Assembly (NCBI RefSeq): GCF_031951985.1
Contig: NZ_JAVLVU010000001.1
Location: forward strand, 4,650,001 to 4,714,000
DNA: 64,000 nucleotides
Direction of reading: 5' to 3'
From: Mucilaginibacter terrae
Lineage (GTDB): Bacteria > Bacteroidota > Bacteroidia > Sphingobacteriales > Sphingobacteriaceae
Below, one piece after another: positions 1-8,420 of the stretch (positions are counted from its first letter, which is position 1; the number at the start of each line of letters is the position of its first letter). The position numbers and the translations under genes are program-made. Below the pieces are notes generated by a model. It was not told where the DNA came from. It was given only the letters and a program-made list of their open reading frames with translations, and searched no databases.

Positions 1-462
1 AAGGTATATGGCTTTGGTTTTATCGTCGATGAGTTGCTCTATGCTATCGGCATGGTCGTTTTTGGCAAAACGGGCCTCGATGCCAATGCGTTTAAAGGCA
101 ACCTTAAACTGGTTATAGGTACCGCCGTATAAAAATGGCGAGGTTACAAAGTTATCGCCTACCTGCAAAATGTTGTTAAGCGCCAAAAACTGCGCCGCCT
201 GGCCCGATGCTGTTGCCAAAGCTGCTACACCGCCTTCTAAAGCGGTAATGCGTTTTTCAAAAACATCGGTAGTTGGGTTCATTAAACGAGTGTAAATGTT
301 GCCAAACTCTTTTAATGCAAAAAGGTTGGCGCCGTGCTCGGCACTGTTAAATACGTATGAAGTAGTTTGATACAATGGCACCGCGCGCGATCCGGTTGTT
401 GGATCGGCTTGCTGGCCTGCGTGTAGTTGTAGGGTTTCGAATTTTAAATTAGATGCTGACAT
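1..462 (-). CDS. metY: O-acetylhomoserine sulfhydrylase (5' part only)
   Basis: PLP-dependent enzyme of the Cys/Met metabolism family that makes homocysteine from O-acetylhomoserine and sulfide in the cytoplasm. The reading frame runs off the left edge, so only about the first 154 residues are present. Translation from the ATG at 462 gives MSASNLKFETLQLHAGQQAD, then a region with PTTGSRAVPLYQTTSY, YTRLMNPT and ALEGGVAALATASGQAA, all typical of the N-terminal half of this family; the catalytic PLP lysine would lie beyond the window. The long leader with a SAM-I riboswitch upstream fits methionine synthesis. A cystathionine gamma-synthase/lyase is the alternative, but the N-terminal motifs favour the sulfhydrylase. 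Confidence 0.88.
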   Translation of the reverse strand, partial: MSASNLKFETLQLHAGQQADPTTGSRAVPLYQTTSYVFNSAEHGANLFALKEFGNIYTRLMNPTTDVFEKRITALEGGVAALATASGQAAQFLALNNILQVGDNFVTSPFLYGGTYNQFKVAFKRIGIEARFAKNDHADSIEQLIDDKTKAIYL

Positions 463-522
463 GTTAATACGATTTAATGCTTTTGAAAACTTAGTTGCTT
501 GGTGCTACAGGCGGAGGTAGGC

Positions 523-600
523 TTACGCACGGGATATAGCAAGGGCCGTTGCGTAAATACACGTTACATTTTGCAGTAAATGCAAAAAATGCCTAACGTG
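523..600 (-). promoter_or_regulatory. Two hairpins in the metY leader
   Basis: Read on the minus strand. Hairpin 1 (560-600) has arms CACGTTA/TAACGTG followed inward by CATTTT..GCA/TGCAAAATG with small bulges; it begins eight bases after the stop codon of the small cysteine-rich ORF. Hairpin 2 (523-556) has arms TTACGCAACGG/CCGTGCGTAA with one bulge. Neither is followed by a U run, so they are not intrinsic terminators. Bases 531-538 in hairpin 2 (RNA UAUAUCCC) are exactly complementary to 731-738 (RNA GGGAUAUA), the 3' strand of riboswitch helix P1. This could be the expression platform. Structure is read by eye, not folded. Confidence 0.55.
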
Positions 601-608
601 CGGTGCCT

Positions 609-719
609 TTAACAGCAGCAACACATGCAAATACAAGCATTGGCAGCGTTGTAAATCACAAGTGCACCCGTTGGGGCAGCAAATAAGTTGGCAGTAGTAA
701 AGTAGTTAACTTGTTTCAT
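609..719 (-). CDS. Cysteine-rich leader peptide ORF, 36 aa
   Basis: An ATG ten bases after the riboswitch opens a 36-codon frame ending at TAA (609-611). It begins MKQVNYFTTANLFAAPTGAL and ends A-C-I-C-M-C-C-C-C, so six of the last eight residues are cysteine (codons at 612-635). The frame lies wholly between the SAM riboswitch and metY, and its stop is eight bases from a strong hairpin. The arrangement matches that of amino-acid-sensing leader peptides, in which slow translation of the run alters downstream RNA structure. Polycysteine leader ORFs are known to control sulfur genes in mycobacteria; I know of no description in Bacteroidota. Translation is not proven. A small Cys-rich protein acting in trans is the alternative. 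Confidence 0.6.
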   Translation of the reverse strand: MKQVNYFTTANLFAAPTGALVIYNAANACICMCCCC

Positions 720-729
720 GGCTATTAAC

Positions 730-842
730 TTATATCCCCCGGCCGTAATATCCAAACCGGGACAGGAATTGGCACCTTCTCCGTTCATCGGAGGGTTGCC
801 AGCGGGTCATGGAGCCTGATCTCTCGCCGCTTCTTTATAAAT
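730..842 (-). promoter_or_regulatory. SAM-I (S-box) riboswitch
   Basis: Minus-strand RNA contains the S-box landmarks in order: AAGAAGCGGCGAGAGATCAG, then CCAUGACCCGCUGGCAACC (the conserved GCAACC), a hairpin CTCCGATGAACGGAG, GGTGCCAATTCCTG (conserved GGUGCcAAUUCC), and a closing strand GGGGGATATAAG. The P1 ends UUAUA/UAUAA pair. S-adenosylmethionine binding should reduce expression of metY, which starts 267 bases downstream. There is no terminator hairpin with a U run immediately after the aptamer; the gap holds the cysteine-rich ORF and two hairpins instead. Confidence 0.93.
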
Positions 843-893
843 CAAAACCTCAGTGAAGAGTATTTTTGATCAATGGTGTTTAAACCGTTGGTG

Positions 894-925
894 CAAATGT
901 AAGTGCTAATAGTTGAACTATGCAA
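894..925 (-). promoter_or_regulatory. Promoter of the metY leader
   Basis: A perfect Bacteroidota -7 box TACATTTG (TAnnTTTG) at 894-901 and a TTG at 923-925, 21 bases apart, on the minus strand. It would start RNA near 888, about 45 bases before the SAM riboswitch. Confidence 0.65.
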
Positions 926-1049
926 GAATTATTTTGATTTTGTTGCAAAATGCCGCTTACGCTGCTGCAATCATATTTAAATCAGCAAAAATATTACGGC
1001 GTATTATAAATAAGTGCTATTTTTCAGCATCCTAAATAATCTGGACTAT

Positions 1050-4000
1050 ATGTTTCTGTTATCACAATTAACCGGCCGGGGTGCAAAGCTATCCTTCAAC
1101 AAGCATCTGTTTGTATTTTTACTAACCCTATTGTTTTCTTTTCAGGCATTTTCGCAATCAGGCTCTAACTACAATCTGTTGTGGCGCATCAGCGGTAAAA
1201 ATCTTAAAAAGCCTTCCTATTTATTAGGCACTATACATACTAAAAATAAACACGCGTTCGGGTACAGTGATTCGGTTGTGCTTGCCTTGCAAAAATGCGA
1301 TGCATTTGCCCGGGAGTTACACCCTGATTCTACCGTGGCTGCGGCCTATCGGGCCAGTGCGGCCGAAGAAGACAGCAAACTCCGCAAGGCACTTTCGGCC
1401 AGCCAGTATAGTACCTTAGCCCAGCGTTTTGAAGATAAAAAAGGATACCCCATTGCCATTGCCGATGCATACGCCATTCAGGATCTATTAAAGACCGGCA
1501 AAGGTAAACCCGATGAAAAAAACACTTTTGCCGATGATTATCTGTACGGCATTGCACGTACCCTGCATAAAAACATTTACGGTCTCGAGAAATTTGACGA
1601 CCAGATAGCATGGTTGAGTAACGAAGATAAAATTATAACTGCCATAGAGGCTTATGTTGATGATAAACCTTTAACTACCGGAGATGCCTTTGAAGAAAAG
1701 CTGGCAGAACTGTATGTTAAAGGTAATTTAGATAATATAAGTAAGTACCTGGAAGAAAGCAGCGCTTTGGATGCCGCATGGGTTACCCGTAATAAAAACA
1801 TGCTCAATAGCATGCTGGGCGTGATGCCGCAATCATCGTTATTTACGTCCGTAGGCGTAGCGCATTTACCGGGTAAAGATGGTTTGATAGCGCTGTTACA
1901 GGCTCAGGGCTATACGGTAACACCTGTACAGTCTGCTTTTTCCGGTATCAGCTCCCAGTTTAAACCCGACCCACTGGTCTACAACTGGGCAACTTTTAAC
2001 AATAAAGAAGATGGTTTCTCGATAGATATACCCGGGCTGGCCATGTTAGATGATAAGGGCGCCGGTATAAAAGCTGTCGTTTACCCCGATTTGTCTACCG
2101 GAATGGTTTACGGTGCATCGGCATTTAACATAGGCGAAAAGCAAAAGGCCGCAAACAACCTTGATGCACTTAAACAAGCGTTTGCCCGATATAAGCAAAA
2201 CGTTAAAAATAAATATGCTAACGAGAAAAGCGTAACGGTTAATGGCTTACCGGGTATTCAGTTTTTACAAACCGATAGCCTGCAAACGGTGCGCATGCAA
2301 TTTGTATTGGGTAACAATAAATTGTACCTCATGTACGTAGGCAACCGGCCCGATCTATATGATCAACCGTATGCCAATAAGTTTTTTAATTCGCTTAAAA
2401 CGTTTAAGACGGCAGCGGCTCCTGTGCCGCAATCAACATGGATACCTTTTAACCATAGCAAAGGTGCGTTTAGTGTTTTATTGCCGGGCGAGCCGCAAGA
2501 CATGCGCCGCGAAGTGCCCAACCCGGCCGATACCACCGGACCGTCTTACGTGCTGAATATGTACATGGCCAGCGATGTTAAAAATGGAAAAAACTACATT
2601 GTGCGTTATAACGATCTGCCAACCGGTATGTACATGAAAGATCTGACCACAGCTTATGAAAGCGTTTTTTCGACCTTGAAAAATAATGGCAAGCTGCTCA
2701 ATAAACCAACTAAGGTGGTAAGGGATGGTGTTGAAGGGCGTGCGGTAAAAATGTTAATTAAAGATGCTTACCACGCCGACGTTGAGGTTTACATACGCGG
2801 AAACAGGCAATATATGTTGTTAAGGCAAAGCTCTGATAACAAGCCGGCTTCTCCCGATGAGTTTTTTGGTTCGTTGAGGTTTACCCCTTATGAGCCATCG
2901 CCCGAGTATATTTACAAACCTGCTGACGGTGCCTTTAGTGTCGATATGTTTACCATCCCGCGTACTATTATCGATACTGCGGAATCGACCTCATTTATAT
3001 TTAATAGCACAACCACGCACGCAACCGACCCGTCGTCGGGTAATGTGTATTTGCTTGAGTACGCCAAAATAAGTCCGTATTATAAAACCCCGCACGTTGA
3101 TTCGCTTTACCATACCCTTATTCATAATATGGTTAACTACACAGATACGCTGTTAAAGGTTGATACCGTAATGTTTGGTACACTTAAGGGACGCGAATTT
3201 ATTACACAAAATAAAACTACACTTGATAAAAGGCGCCACCGTATATTATTTGATAACGCCAGTATGGTGTTTATGACTGGACGCATGAACAGTACCGACT
3301 ATTTTACACCGGTAAGCGACCGTTTTTTTAGTTCTTACACTTCATTGAGCAAAACGCCTGCATTTGATTATGCGGCGCTCAAGGGTGAAAAAATATTGAC
3401 TGACGTACGATCAACCGATACCTCGGTCGTGCGTTTGGCGCGTGGTGCTTTAAGTTACTACAAGTTTGATAAAACCGAACTGCCCCAGGTGTATGCGGCA
3501 TTAAAAAAGATTTATCCTGATGATACTTTGGAGAGAGGGGTGCGTTATCGCCTTTTAGGAAATTTAGAGGACACGCACGATGCGCAAACGCTAACCGAGT
3601 TAGAAGCGCTATATAATACTCCGGGTACTGCCGATATTATCAAAATGCGTGCATTGGCTGCCATACCTTATTTAGATAAAAAGGAAGGGTATGACCTGTA
3701 TTTGAAAAACCTAACCGGCAAAACCTTTGTAGCCAGTATAAATAATTACGAGTTATTCAGGCCGCTGAATGATTCATTAGAGTATACGGCTGCAAACTTT
3801 AGTAAACTATTGCCACTTTTGCCGCATCCGCAGTACCGCCACCATATTGTACGGCTGGCCAAAACCCTCATGCACGAAGACGATAAGCCGGCTTATAAAC
3901 AATTGGTGAAAAGCAATTTTGCCACCCTTACCCAATATGCCGGGCAGGATTTTGACAAATATGCAACCGATACCACCGTAACGGCCTACAATACGGGCGT

Positions 4001-4562
4001 AGTGGCTTATATGGGTTTGATGGATGCACCCGCACCTGATAAACAACTGGTAGATCAATTGACCTCAATACTATTGAAAAGGGGACATGCCGAACCTGAA
4101 ATGCTGAGCGTAGCTTTAGCACGTATTGCCAATAATTTACCTATGCCAAAGCTCATTAATGATTCGTTGCTGCGAACGCTGTACACCCGGCACGAAATTA
4201 TGAATGCGTACAACAAGGTTGGTCAGCTCAGTAAGGTGCCGGTAAAATATACCACCCCTGCCGAGTTTGGCCGCGTGTGTATGTACAACTACGCAGGTGC
4301 AAATTCAGAAGATGATGAATACCCTGAAACTACCACTTTATTAGGCAACGTAACTTACAAAGGGCAAAACTATTTTGTATACAAGTTTACTTATAATTAC
4401 GAAGATGAAGTAAACGAGTATATAGGCGTATATCGTCCGCAAAAGGCCGGGGCCAAACTCGATTTTAAAAATTACAACTGCTACACCGACTGGAATGCCA
4501 AAAAGAAAAACTGGCAGCAGCAGGCCATCAAAATGATTGCCGGGTGGAAGAAGCAGAAGTAA
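1050..4562 (+). CDS. Very large secreted TraB/GumN-family protein
   Basis: About 1170 residues. An N-terminal hydrophobic segment (FVFLLTLLFSFQAFSQ) looks like a signal peptide, so the protein is probably exported. Residues about 45-295 form a TraB/PrgY/GumN domain: YLLGTIH near its start and VGVAHLPGKDGLIALL near its end are the paired motifs of this putative metallo-hydrolase family, usually a stand-alone protein of about 300 residues. Next come three related modules of about 150 residues (starting near DGFSIDIPG, GAFSVLLPG and GAFSVDMF, two of them closing near FFNSLKTF and FFGSLRF), resembling PsbP-like folds, then a mainly helical tail of about 380 residues. The frame is open from a GTG at 1014; the ATG at 1050 is preferred. 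Function unknown. Confidence 0.75.
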   Translation: MFLLSQLTGRGAKLSFNKHLFVFLLTLLFSFQAFSQSGSNYNLLWRISGKNLKKPSYLLGTIHTKNKHAFGYSDSVVLALQKCDAFARELHPDSTVAAAYRASAAEEDSKLRKALSASQYSTLAQRFEDKKGYPIAIADAYAIQDLLKTGKGKPDEKNTFADDYLYGIARTLHKNIYGLEKFDDQIAWLSNEDKIITAIEAYVDDKPLTTGDAFEEKLAELYVKGNLDNISKYLEESSALDAAWVTRNKNMLNSMLGVMPQSSLFTSVGVAHLPGKDGLIALLQAQGYTVTPVQSAFSGISSQFKPDPLVYNWATFNNKEDGFSIDIPGLAMLDDKGAGIKAVVYPDLSTGMVYGASAFNIGEKQKAANNLDALKQAFARYKQNVKNKYANEKSVTVNGLPGIQFLQTDSLQTVRMQFVLGNNKLYLMYVGNRPDLYDQPYANKFFNSLKTFKTAAAPVPQSTWIPFNHSKGAFSVLLPGEPQDMRREVPNPADTTGPSYVLNMYMASDVKNGKNYIVRYNDLPTGMYMKDLTTAYESVFSTLKNNGKLLNKPTKVVRDGVEGRAVKMLIKDAYHADVEVYIRGNRQYMLLRQSSDNKPASPDEFFGSLRFTPYEPSPEYIYKPADGAFSVDMFTIPRTIIDTAESTSFIFNSTTTHATDPSSGNVYLLEYAKISPYYKTPHVDSLYHTLIHNMVNYTDTLLKVDTVMFGTLKGREFITQNKTTLDKRRHRILFDNASMVFMTGRMNSTDYFTPVSDRFFSSYTSLSKTPAFDYAALKGEKILTDVRSTDTSVVRLARGALSYYKFDKTELPQVYAALKKIYPDDTLERGVRYRLLGNLEDTHDAQTLTELEALYNTPGTADIIKMRALAAIPYLDKKEGYDLYLKNLTGKTFVASINNYELFRPLNDSLEYTAANFSKLLPLLPHPQYRHHIVRLAKTLMHEDDKPAYKQLVKSNFATLTQYAGQDFDKYATDTTVTAYNTGVVAYMGLMDAPAPDKQLVDQLTSILLKRGHAEPEMLSVALARIANNLPMPKLINDSLLRTLYTRHEIMNAYNKVGQLSKVPVKYTTPAEFGRVCMYNYAGANSEDDEYPETTTLLGNVTYKGQNYFVYKFTYNYEDEVNEYIGVYRPQKAGAKLDFKNYNCYTDWNAKKKNWQQQAIKMIAGWKKQK

Positions 4563-4571
4563 TTTGTTTAA

Positions 4572-5081
4572 CTACTTAACCGGTACGGTTGGGGTACGCT
4601 TGGTGATCTGTACCTTGCCAGCTACTTCAGGAAATAGTTGTTTCAACTGCTCGTCCGTCATGCCTCCTGCGTCAACAAAAGTCCAGGTTTTGCCCTTGTC
4701 GGTACTATTAGCCAATACGGTTGAGCTATTTGATACTTTTTTACCATTCATACTTATAACAACAGTTTGTAAAAGTGTACTGTATAAACCACTGCCTGTA
4801 GTAATAACTTTAGTTGGTTCTCCCATGGTTACGCTTTCAATTTTAACACCCTGAGATTTTACCTGTTCGAGACTTTGTTTTATAAAGCCAAGCATTTTTT
4901 CGCTGCCCCCGGCCATAGCAACCAGTTTGGGATGTGAGTATTTTACCACTGTATTATAATCACCATTCATGGTGGCCTTACCCATAAGTTGAGCCGCTGC
5001 CTTTATTTGGGCGGCTTGTTGGGCAAATGAATTAACTGCTGTAATTGTTAACAGTAGAAGGATAAGCAAGTGTTTTTTCAT
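4572..5081 (-). CDS. Small secreted protein of unknown function
   Basis: 169 residues from the ATG at 5081, chosen because it directly opens a clear signal peptide (MKKHLLILLLLTITAVNSFA, cleavage after Ala before QQ). The mature part is a single small alpha/beta domain with a helical start (AAAQLMGKATMNGDYNTVVKY), the kind of size and pattern seen in NTF2/SnoaL-like domains, but no family is assigned with confidence. It converges on the TraB-like gene with only nine bases between stop codons and is divergent from recQ. The upstream 70 bases are very AT-rich. Confidence 0.7.
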   Translation of the reverse strand: MKKHLLILLLLTITAVNSFAQQAAQIKAAAQLMGKATMNGDYNTVVKYSHPKLVAMAGGSEKMLGFIKQSLEQVKSQGVKIESVTMGEPTKVITTGSGLYSTLLQTVVISMNGKKVSNSSTVLANSTDKGKTWTFVDAGGMTDEQLKQLFPEVAGKVQITKRTPTVPVK

Positions 5082-5191
5082 CTTGACTAATTTGTGTAAG
5101 TAACTGCAAGTGGTCAATATTATATATAATTATCAATAATACAACTACACCTTGTAACACAAATCCTTTATTATTGTTGCTGTTTATATAC

Positions 5192-7084
5192 ATGACCATA
5201 CAGCAAATACTTCAGCATTACTGGAAACATGATACGTTCCGGCCCTTGCAGCAGCCCATTATCGATTCGGTAATGCAGGGGCGCGATACGCTGGCGCTGC
5301 TGCCTACGGGTGGAGGCAAGTCGGTTTGTTACCAGGTACCTGCCATGGCTATGGAGGGTATTTGCTTGGTTATTTCGCCGCTTGTAGCCCTCATGAAAGA
5401 CCAGGTGGATAGCCTGCAGGCTAAAGGTATCGAGGCTATGTCCATCGTATCGGGCATGGGCAAGCGTGAGGTTGATATTGCGCTGGATAATTGCATTTAT
5501 GGCCCGGTAAAATTTCTGTACCTCTCGCCCGAACGGCTTATGAGCGATTTAGTGCGCGAGCGCATCAAGTACATGAAGGTAAACCTCATTGCCATTGATG
5601 AGGCGCATTGTATATCACAGTGGGGATATGATTTTCGCCCGCCTTATTTGCATATAGCCGATCTTCGGCAGTTACACCCTAATGTTCCGGTATTGGCGCT
5701 TACGGCCACTGCCACAGCCGATGTGCGCGATGATATTCAGGACAAACTTCTGTTTAAAGAGCGCAACGTTTTTCAGCAAAGTTTCGAACGCAAGAACATC
5801 AGCTATCGCGTAGTAAACGAAGAAAACAAACTGCGCCGCATGTTGGATGTAGCCCGCAGTGTAAAGGGCAGCGGCATTGTATACGTGCGTAGCCGTAAAG
5901 AAACTACCGAACTGGCTAAGTTTTTTAACGACCACGGCATCCCGGCCGATTATTATCATGCCGGTTTACCTTCCGATTTGCGCACCGCCAAACAGGAGCA
6001 ATGGAAAAGTAACCACATCCGCATTATTGTAGCTACTAATGCCTTCGGGATGGGGATTGACAAGCCCGACGTGCGCTTTGTGCTGCACCGCGATTTGCCC
6101 GAAAGTTTGGAGGCGTACTACCAGGAGGCCGGTCGTGCTGGTAGGGATGAGCAAAAGGCTTATGCCGTATTGCTGTATAATAATAACGACAAGCAAAAGC
6201 AGTATCATAAATTTGAGGTTAACTTTCCATCGGTTGATGAAATAAAGCAGGTTTATCATTATTTGGCCAACTTTTACCAACTGGCCTATGGGGCAGGAGA
6301 GGGGTTGAGTTTTGACCTTGACGTGGCCGATTTTTGCGGCCGCTTTAAACTCGATGCCCTTAGAACCTTAAACGCCCTCAAGTTTTTAGAACAGGGCGAA
6401 TACCTGAGTTTTAACGAAAGTGTTTTTTTGCCCTCGCGCTTCGAGTTTGAGATACCGCACGAAGAGCTTTACAACTTCCAGATACAAAATGCAGCGTGGG
6501 ACCCATTTATCAAAACCCTGCTGCGCTCTTACGGTGGTGCGTTTGATAATTATACCCGCATCCGCGAGTTTGATGTAGCCCGTCGTACCAACCTCAGCGT
6601 GCAGCAGGTAACCGATGCCATGCAGCAGTTGAACGATTATGGCGTACTGAGTTATTTGCCTCAAACTGATAAGCCACAGGTTACCTGGCTAAAGCCGCGC
6701 CACACCGCAGCCAACTTGTGGATAGACCGCCAATACCTGGAAACGCGCAAGGCCGTATACCTAAAAAAGATGGAAGCTATGCTGGCCTATTGCGAAACCG
6801 ATAAGTGCCGCAGCCAGCAATTATTAAGCTATTTTAACGAGCCCGATGCCGCCAAATGCGGCGTTTGCGATGTATGCCTGCGCGAAAAGCGACACGAGAA
6901 CGCCGGAGAACTGCAAAATCAGCTTACTAACGAAATTGTACAGTTGCTCACCTCGTCGCCATTATCGCTCGAGCAACTGGTTACCGGCCTTAAACACGGT
7001 AAACAACCCGACAGGTTAACCATAATACGCCAATTACTGGATGCCGGTCGTATAAAAACCAATGGCGATAAGTATTATTTGTGA
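5192..7084 (+). CDS. recQ: ATP-dependent DNA helicase RecQ
   Basis: 630 residues from the ATG at 5192 (an in-frame TTG lies 18 bases upstream). 3'-5' superfamily 2 helicase for recombination and fork repair. Visible motifs: Walker A PTGGGKS near residue 45, DEAH box in IDEAHCISQWGYDFRPPY, SAT-like motif LALTATAT, and motif VI YYQEAGRAGRD. The RecQ-C zinc site is present (CETDKC..., then CGVCDVC near residue 565), followed by a winged-helix-like end. The C-terminus stops early, so there is no HRDC domain; this matches a common shorter Bacteroidota RecQ paralogue, and the genome may hold a second, longer RecQ. Confidence 0.93.
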   Translation: MTIQQILQHYWKHDTFRPLQQPIIDSVMQGRDTLALLPTGGGKSVCYQVPAMAMEGICLVISPLVALMKDQVDSLQAKGIEAMSIVSGMGKREVDIALDNCIYGPVKFLYLSPERLMSDLVRERIKYMKVNLIAIDEAHCISQWGYDFRPPYLHIADLRQLHPNVPVLALTATATADVRDDIQDKLLFKERNVFQQSFERKNISYRVVNEENKLRRMLDVARSVKGSGIVYVRSRKETTELAKFFNDHGIPADYYHAGLPSDLRTAKQEQWKSNHIRIIVATNAFGMGIDKPDVRFVLHRDLPESLEAYYQEAGRAGRDEQKAYAVLLYNNNDKQKQYHKFEVNFPSVDEIKQVYHYLANFYQLAYGAGEGLSFDLDVADFCGRFKLDALRTLNALKFLEQGEYLSFNESVFLPSRFEFEIPHEELYNFQIQNAAWDPFIKTLLRSYGGAFDNYTRIREFDVARRTNLSVQQVTDAMQQLNDYGVLSYLPQTDKPQVTWLKPRHTAANLWIDRQYLETRKAVYLKKMEAMLAYCETDKCRSQQLLSYFNEPDAAKCGVCDVCLREKRHENAGELQNQLTNEIVQLLTSSPLSLEQLVTGLKHGKQPDRLTIIRQLLDAGRIKTNGDKYYL

Positions 7085-7250
7085 TTTGTGTTTAGGTTCA
7101 GCGCATTTTCTATTATTACTTAATTTACCTACCAGGTTACTCTCCCTAACAACGCAACGTTTATAGTAATTCTTAAAAAATCATTAGTGTTTTCTATTTT
7201 TAATGTAACTTCCAAACCGAAGCCGTGGTCACACGTTTAAAATACTTATT

Positions 7251-7973
7251 ATGAAAAATCGCATATCACTTTTATTTATTGCCGTAGCTGCTACCGGTTT
7301 GTCCGTATTATCATCATGCCATATTGGTTGTATCAAAGGCTCGGGCAACCAGGCTACCGAAACACGCAAAACCGGCGATTTTACTAAAATTGATATTTCG
7401 GGCGGTTTTAAAATAATTTTGAAGCAGGATACCTCCAAAACTTTGGCAGTTACTGCCGACGATAACCTGATGAAATACATTCGTACCGAAGTGGGGGGCG
7501 GAAAACTACGTATACTTACCCGCAAAAACTTATGTAACGAGGCTCCGGTTAGCATAACGCTTAATGTAGGTGCCATTGATGAAATTGTAAGTTCGGGCGC
7601 TGTTGAACTAACTACAGAAGGACGCATTGCCACTCAAAACCTTAAACTTCAGTTTTCGGGGGCGAGCAAAATTGATATGGATTTAAACGCGGCCGATTTG
7701 GTAACCCAGGCCAAAGGAGCCACCGATATTATATTGAAAGGTAACGCCGCCTCGCACAGCATGGAAATTGCCGGAACTGCCAATGTAAAAGCATTTGATT
7801 TTGTGGTAGGAAATTACACCATCAATACTTCGGGCGCGTCTGATTGCCAGATAAATGTGCTTAAATCACTTATTGTAAACAGCCAGGGTGCTTCAGATAT
7901 TAAATACAAAGGTAACCCTACCGAAGTGAAAACAGATAAAGCCGGAGCAGCATCGGTTAAAAAAGTAGAGTAA
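7251..7973 (+). CDS. DUF2807 (GIN domain) lipoprotein
   Basis: 240 residues. The N-terminus is a lipoprotein signal (hydrophobic stretch then LSSC, lipid-bearing Cys near residue 23), so it should be anchored in the envelope. The rest is a head-GIN/DUF2807 domain: the phrase FTKIDISGGFKIILKQ near the start and repeated short strands ending in GAxD/GASD-type turns (SGAVELTT, SGASKIDMDL, KGATDIIL, SGASDCQI, QGASDIKY), which predict a right-handed beta-helix. The family is abundant in Bacteroidota and often listed as putative adhesin; the actual role is unknown. Stand-alone gene with its own terminator downstream. Confidence 0.88.
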   Translation: MKNRISLLFIAVAATGLSVLSSCHIGCIKGSGNQATETRKTGDFTKIDISGGFKIILKQDTSKTLAVTADDNLMKYIRTEVGGGKLRILTRKNLCNEAPVSITLNVGAIDEIVSSGAVELTTEGRIATQNLKLQFSGASKIDMDLNAADLVTQAKGATDIILKGNAASHSMEIAGTANVKAFDFVVGNYTINTSGASDCQINVLKSLIVNSQGASDIKYKGNPTEVKTDKAGAASVKKVE

Positions 7974-7981
7974 TCCTACCC

Positions 7982-8020
7982 TTCAAACCCCTTTTCTCTT
8001 TAGGTGGAAAGGGGTTTGAA
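7982..8020. terminator. Strong hairpin between convergent genes
   Basis: Arms TTCAAACCCCTTT and AAAGGGGTTTGAA (13 bp, perfect) around a 13-base loop, nine bases after the DUF2807 stop. It could end transcription from both sides, though neither side has a long T run. Confidence 0.6.
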
Positions 8021-8071
8021 TAAATTAGGAAAGATTCCCTTTCGCCTTAGGCAGAGAGGGTTGGGGCAATA

Positions 8072-8317
8072 TTATTTCTCCGGATCAGGCGGTGGCGGAT
8101 TAGGCACTGGGTTTGGCCTGGCATTGGGCACGGGTGCCGGTGTAAGCTTCGCACTGGGCGATGTTCCGCTCGAATCGGCGTTGGCAGGGTTTGCCGGTAC
8201 CGGACTGTTCTTGTCGATCTTTACCTGCGTGCCGGCCTTGCGCGATTTGCATCCGCTGCTAAAATTTATGGTTAACGCAACGGCCATACACAGCCATAGC
8301 AGTTTGCTTCTCCTCAT
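8072..8317 (-). CDS. Small proline-rich lipoprotein
   Basis: 81 residues from the ATG at 8317, chosen over an in-frame ATG 54 bases upstream because it opens a lipoprotein signal: MRRSKLLWLCMAVALTINFS then SGC. The lipidated Cys would be residue 23. The mature chain is short and low-complexity, ending in a run rich in Pro, Ala and Asn (PNPVPNPPPPDPEK), typical of an unstructured linker. No known domain. An overlapping 120-codon frame on the other strand is rejected because it lacks a signal and has Gly/Leu-biased shadow composition. Confidence 0.6.
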   Translation of the reverse strand: MRRSKLLWLCMAVALTINFSSGCKSRKAGTQVKIDKNSPVPANPANADSSGTSPSAKLTPAPVPNARPNPVPNPPPPDPEK

Positions 8318-8420
8318 TACTTTATCGTTTTTTATTGTAACACTTAAACCTTGTTTTAGTTTATAGGTCAATGTATGCGTTTTGCAAATAGCATAACATT
8401 TTTAAACTATCCTTATCACC

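Noticed and set aside
8004..8366. 120-residue plus-strand frame
   Set aside because: Opposite to the lipoprotein gene at 8072-8317, Gly/Leu-biased shadow composition.
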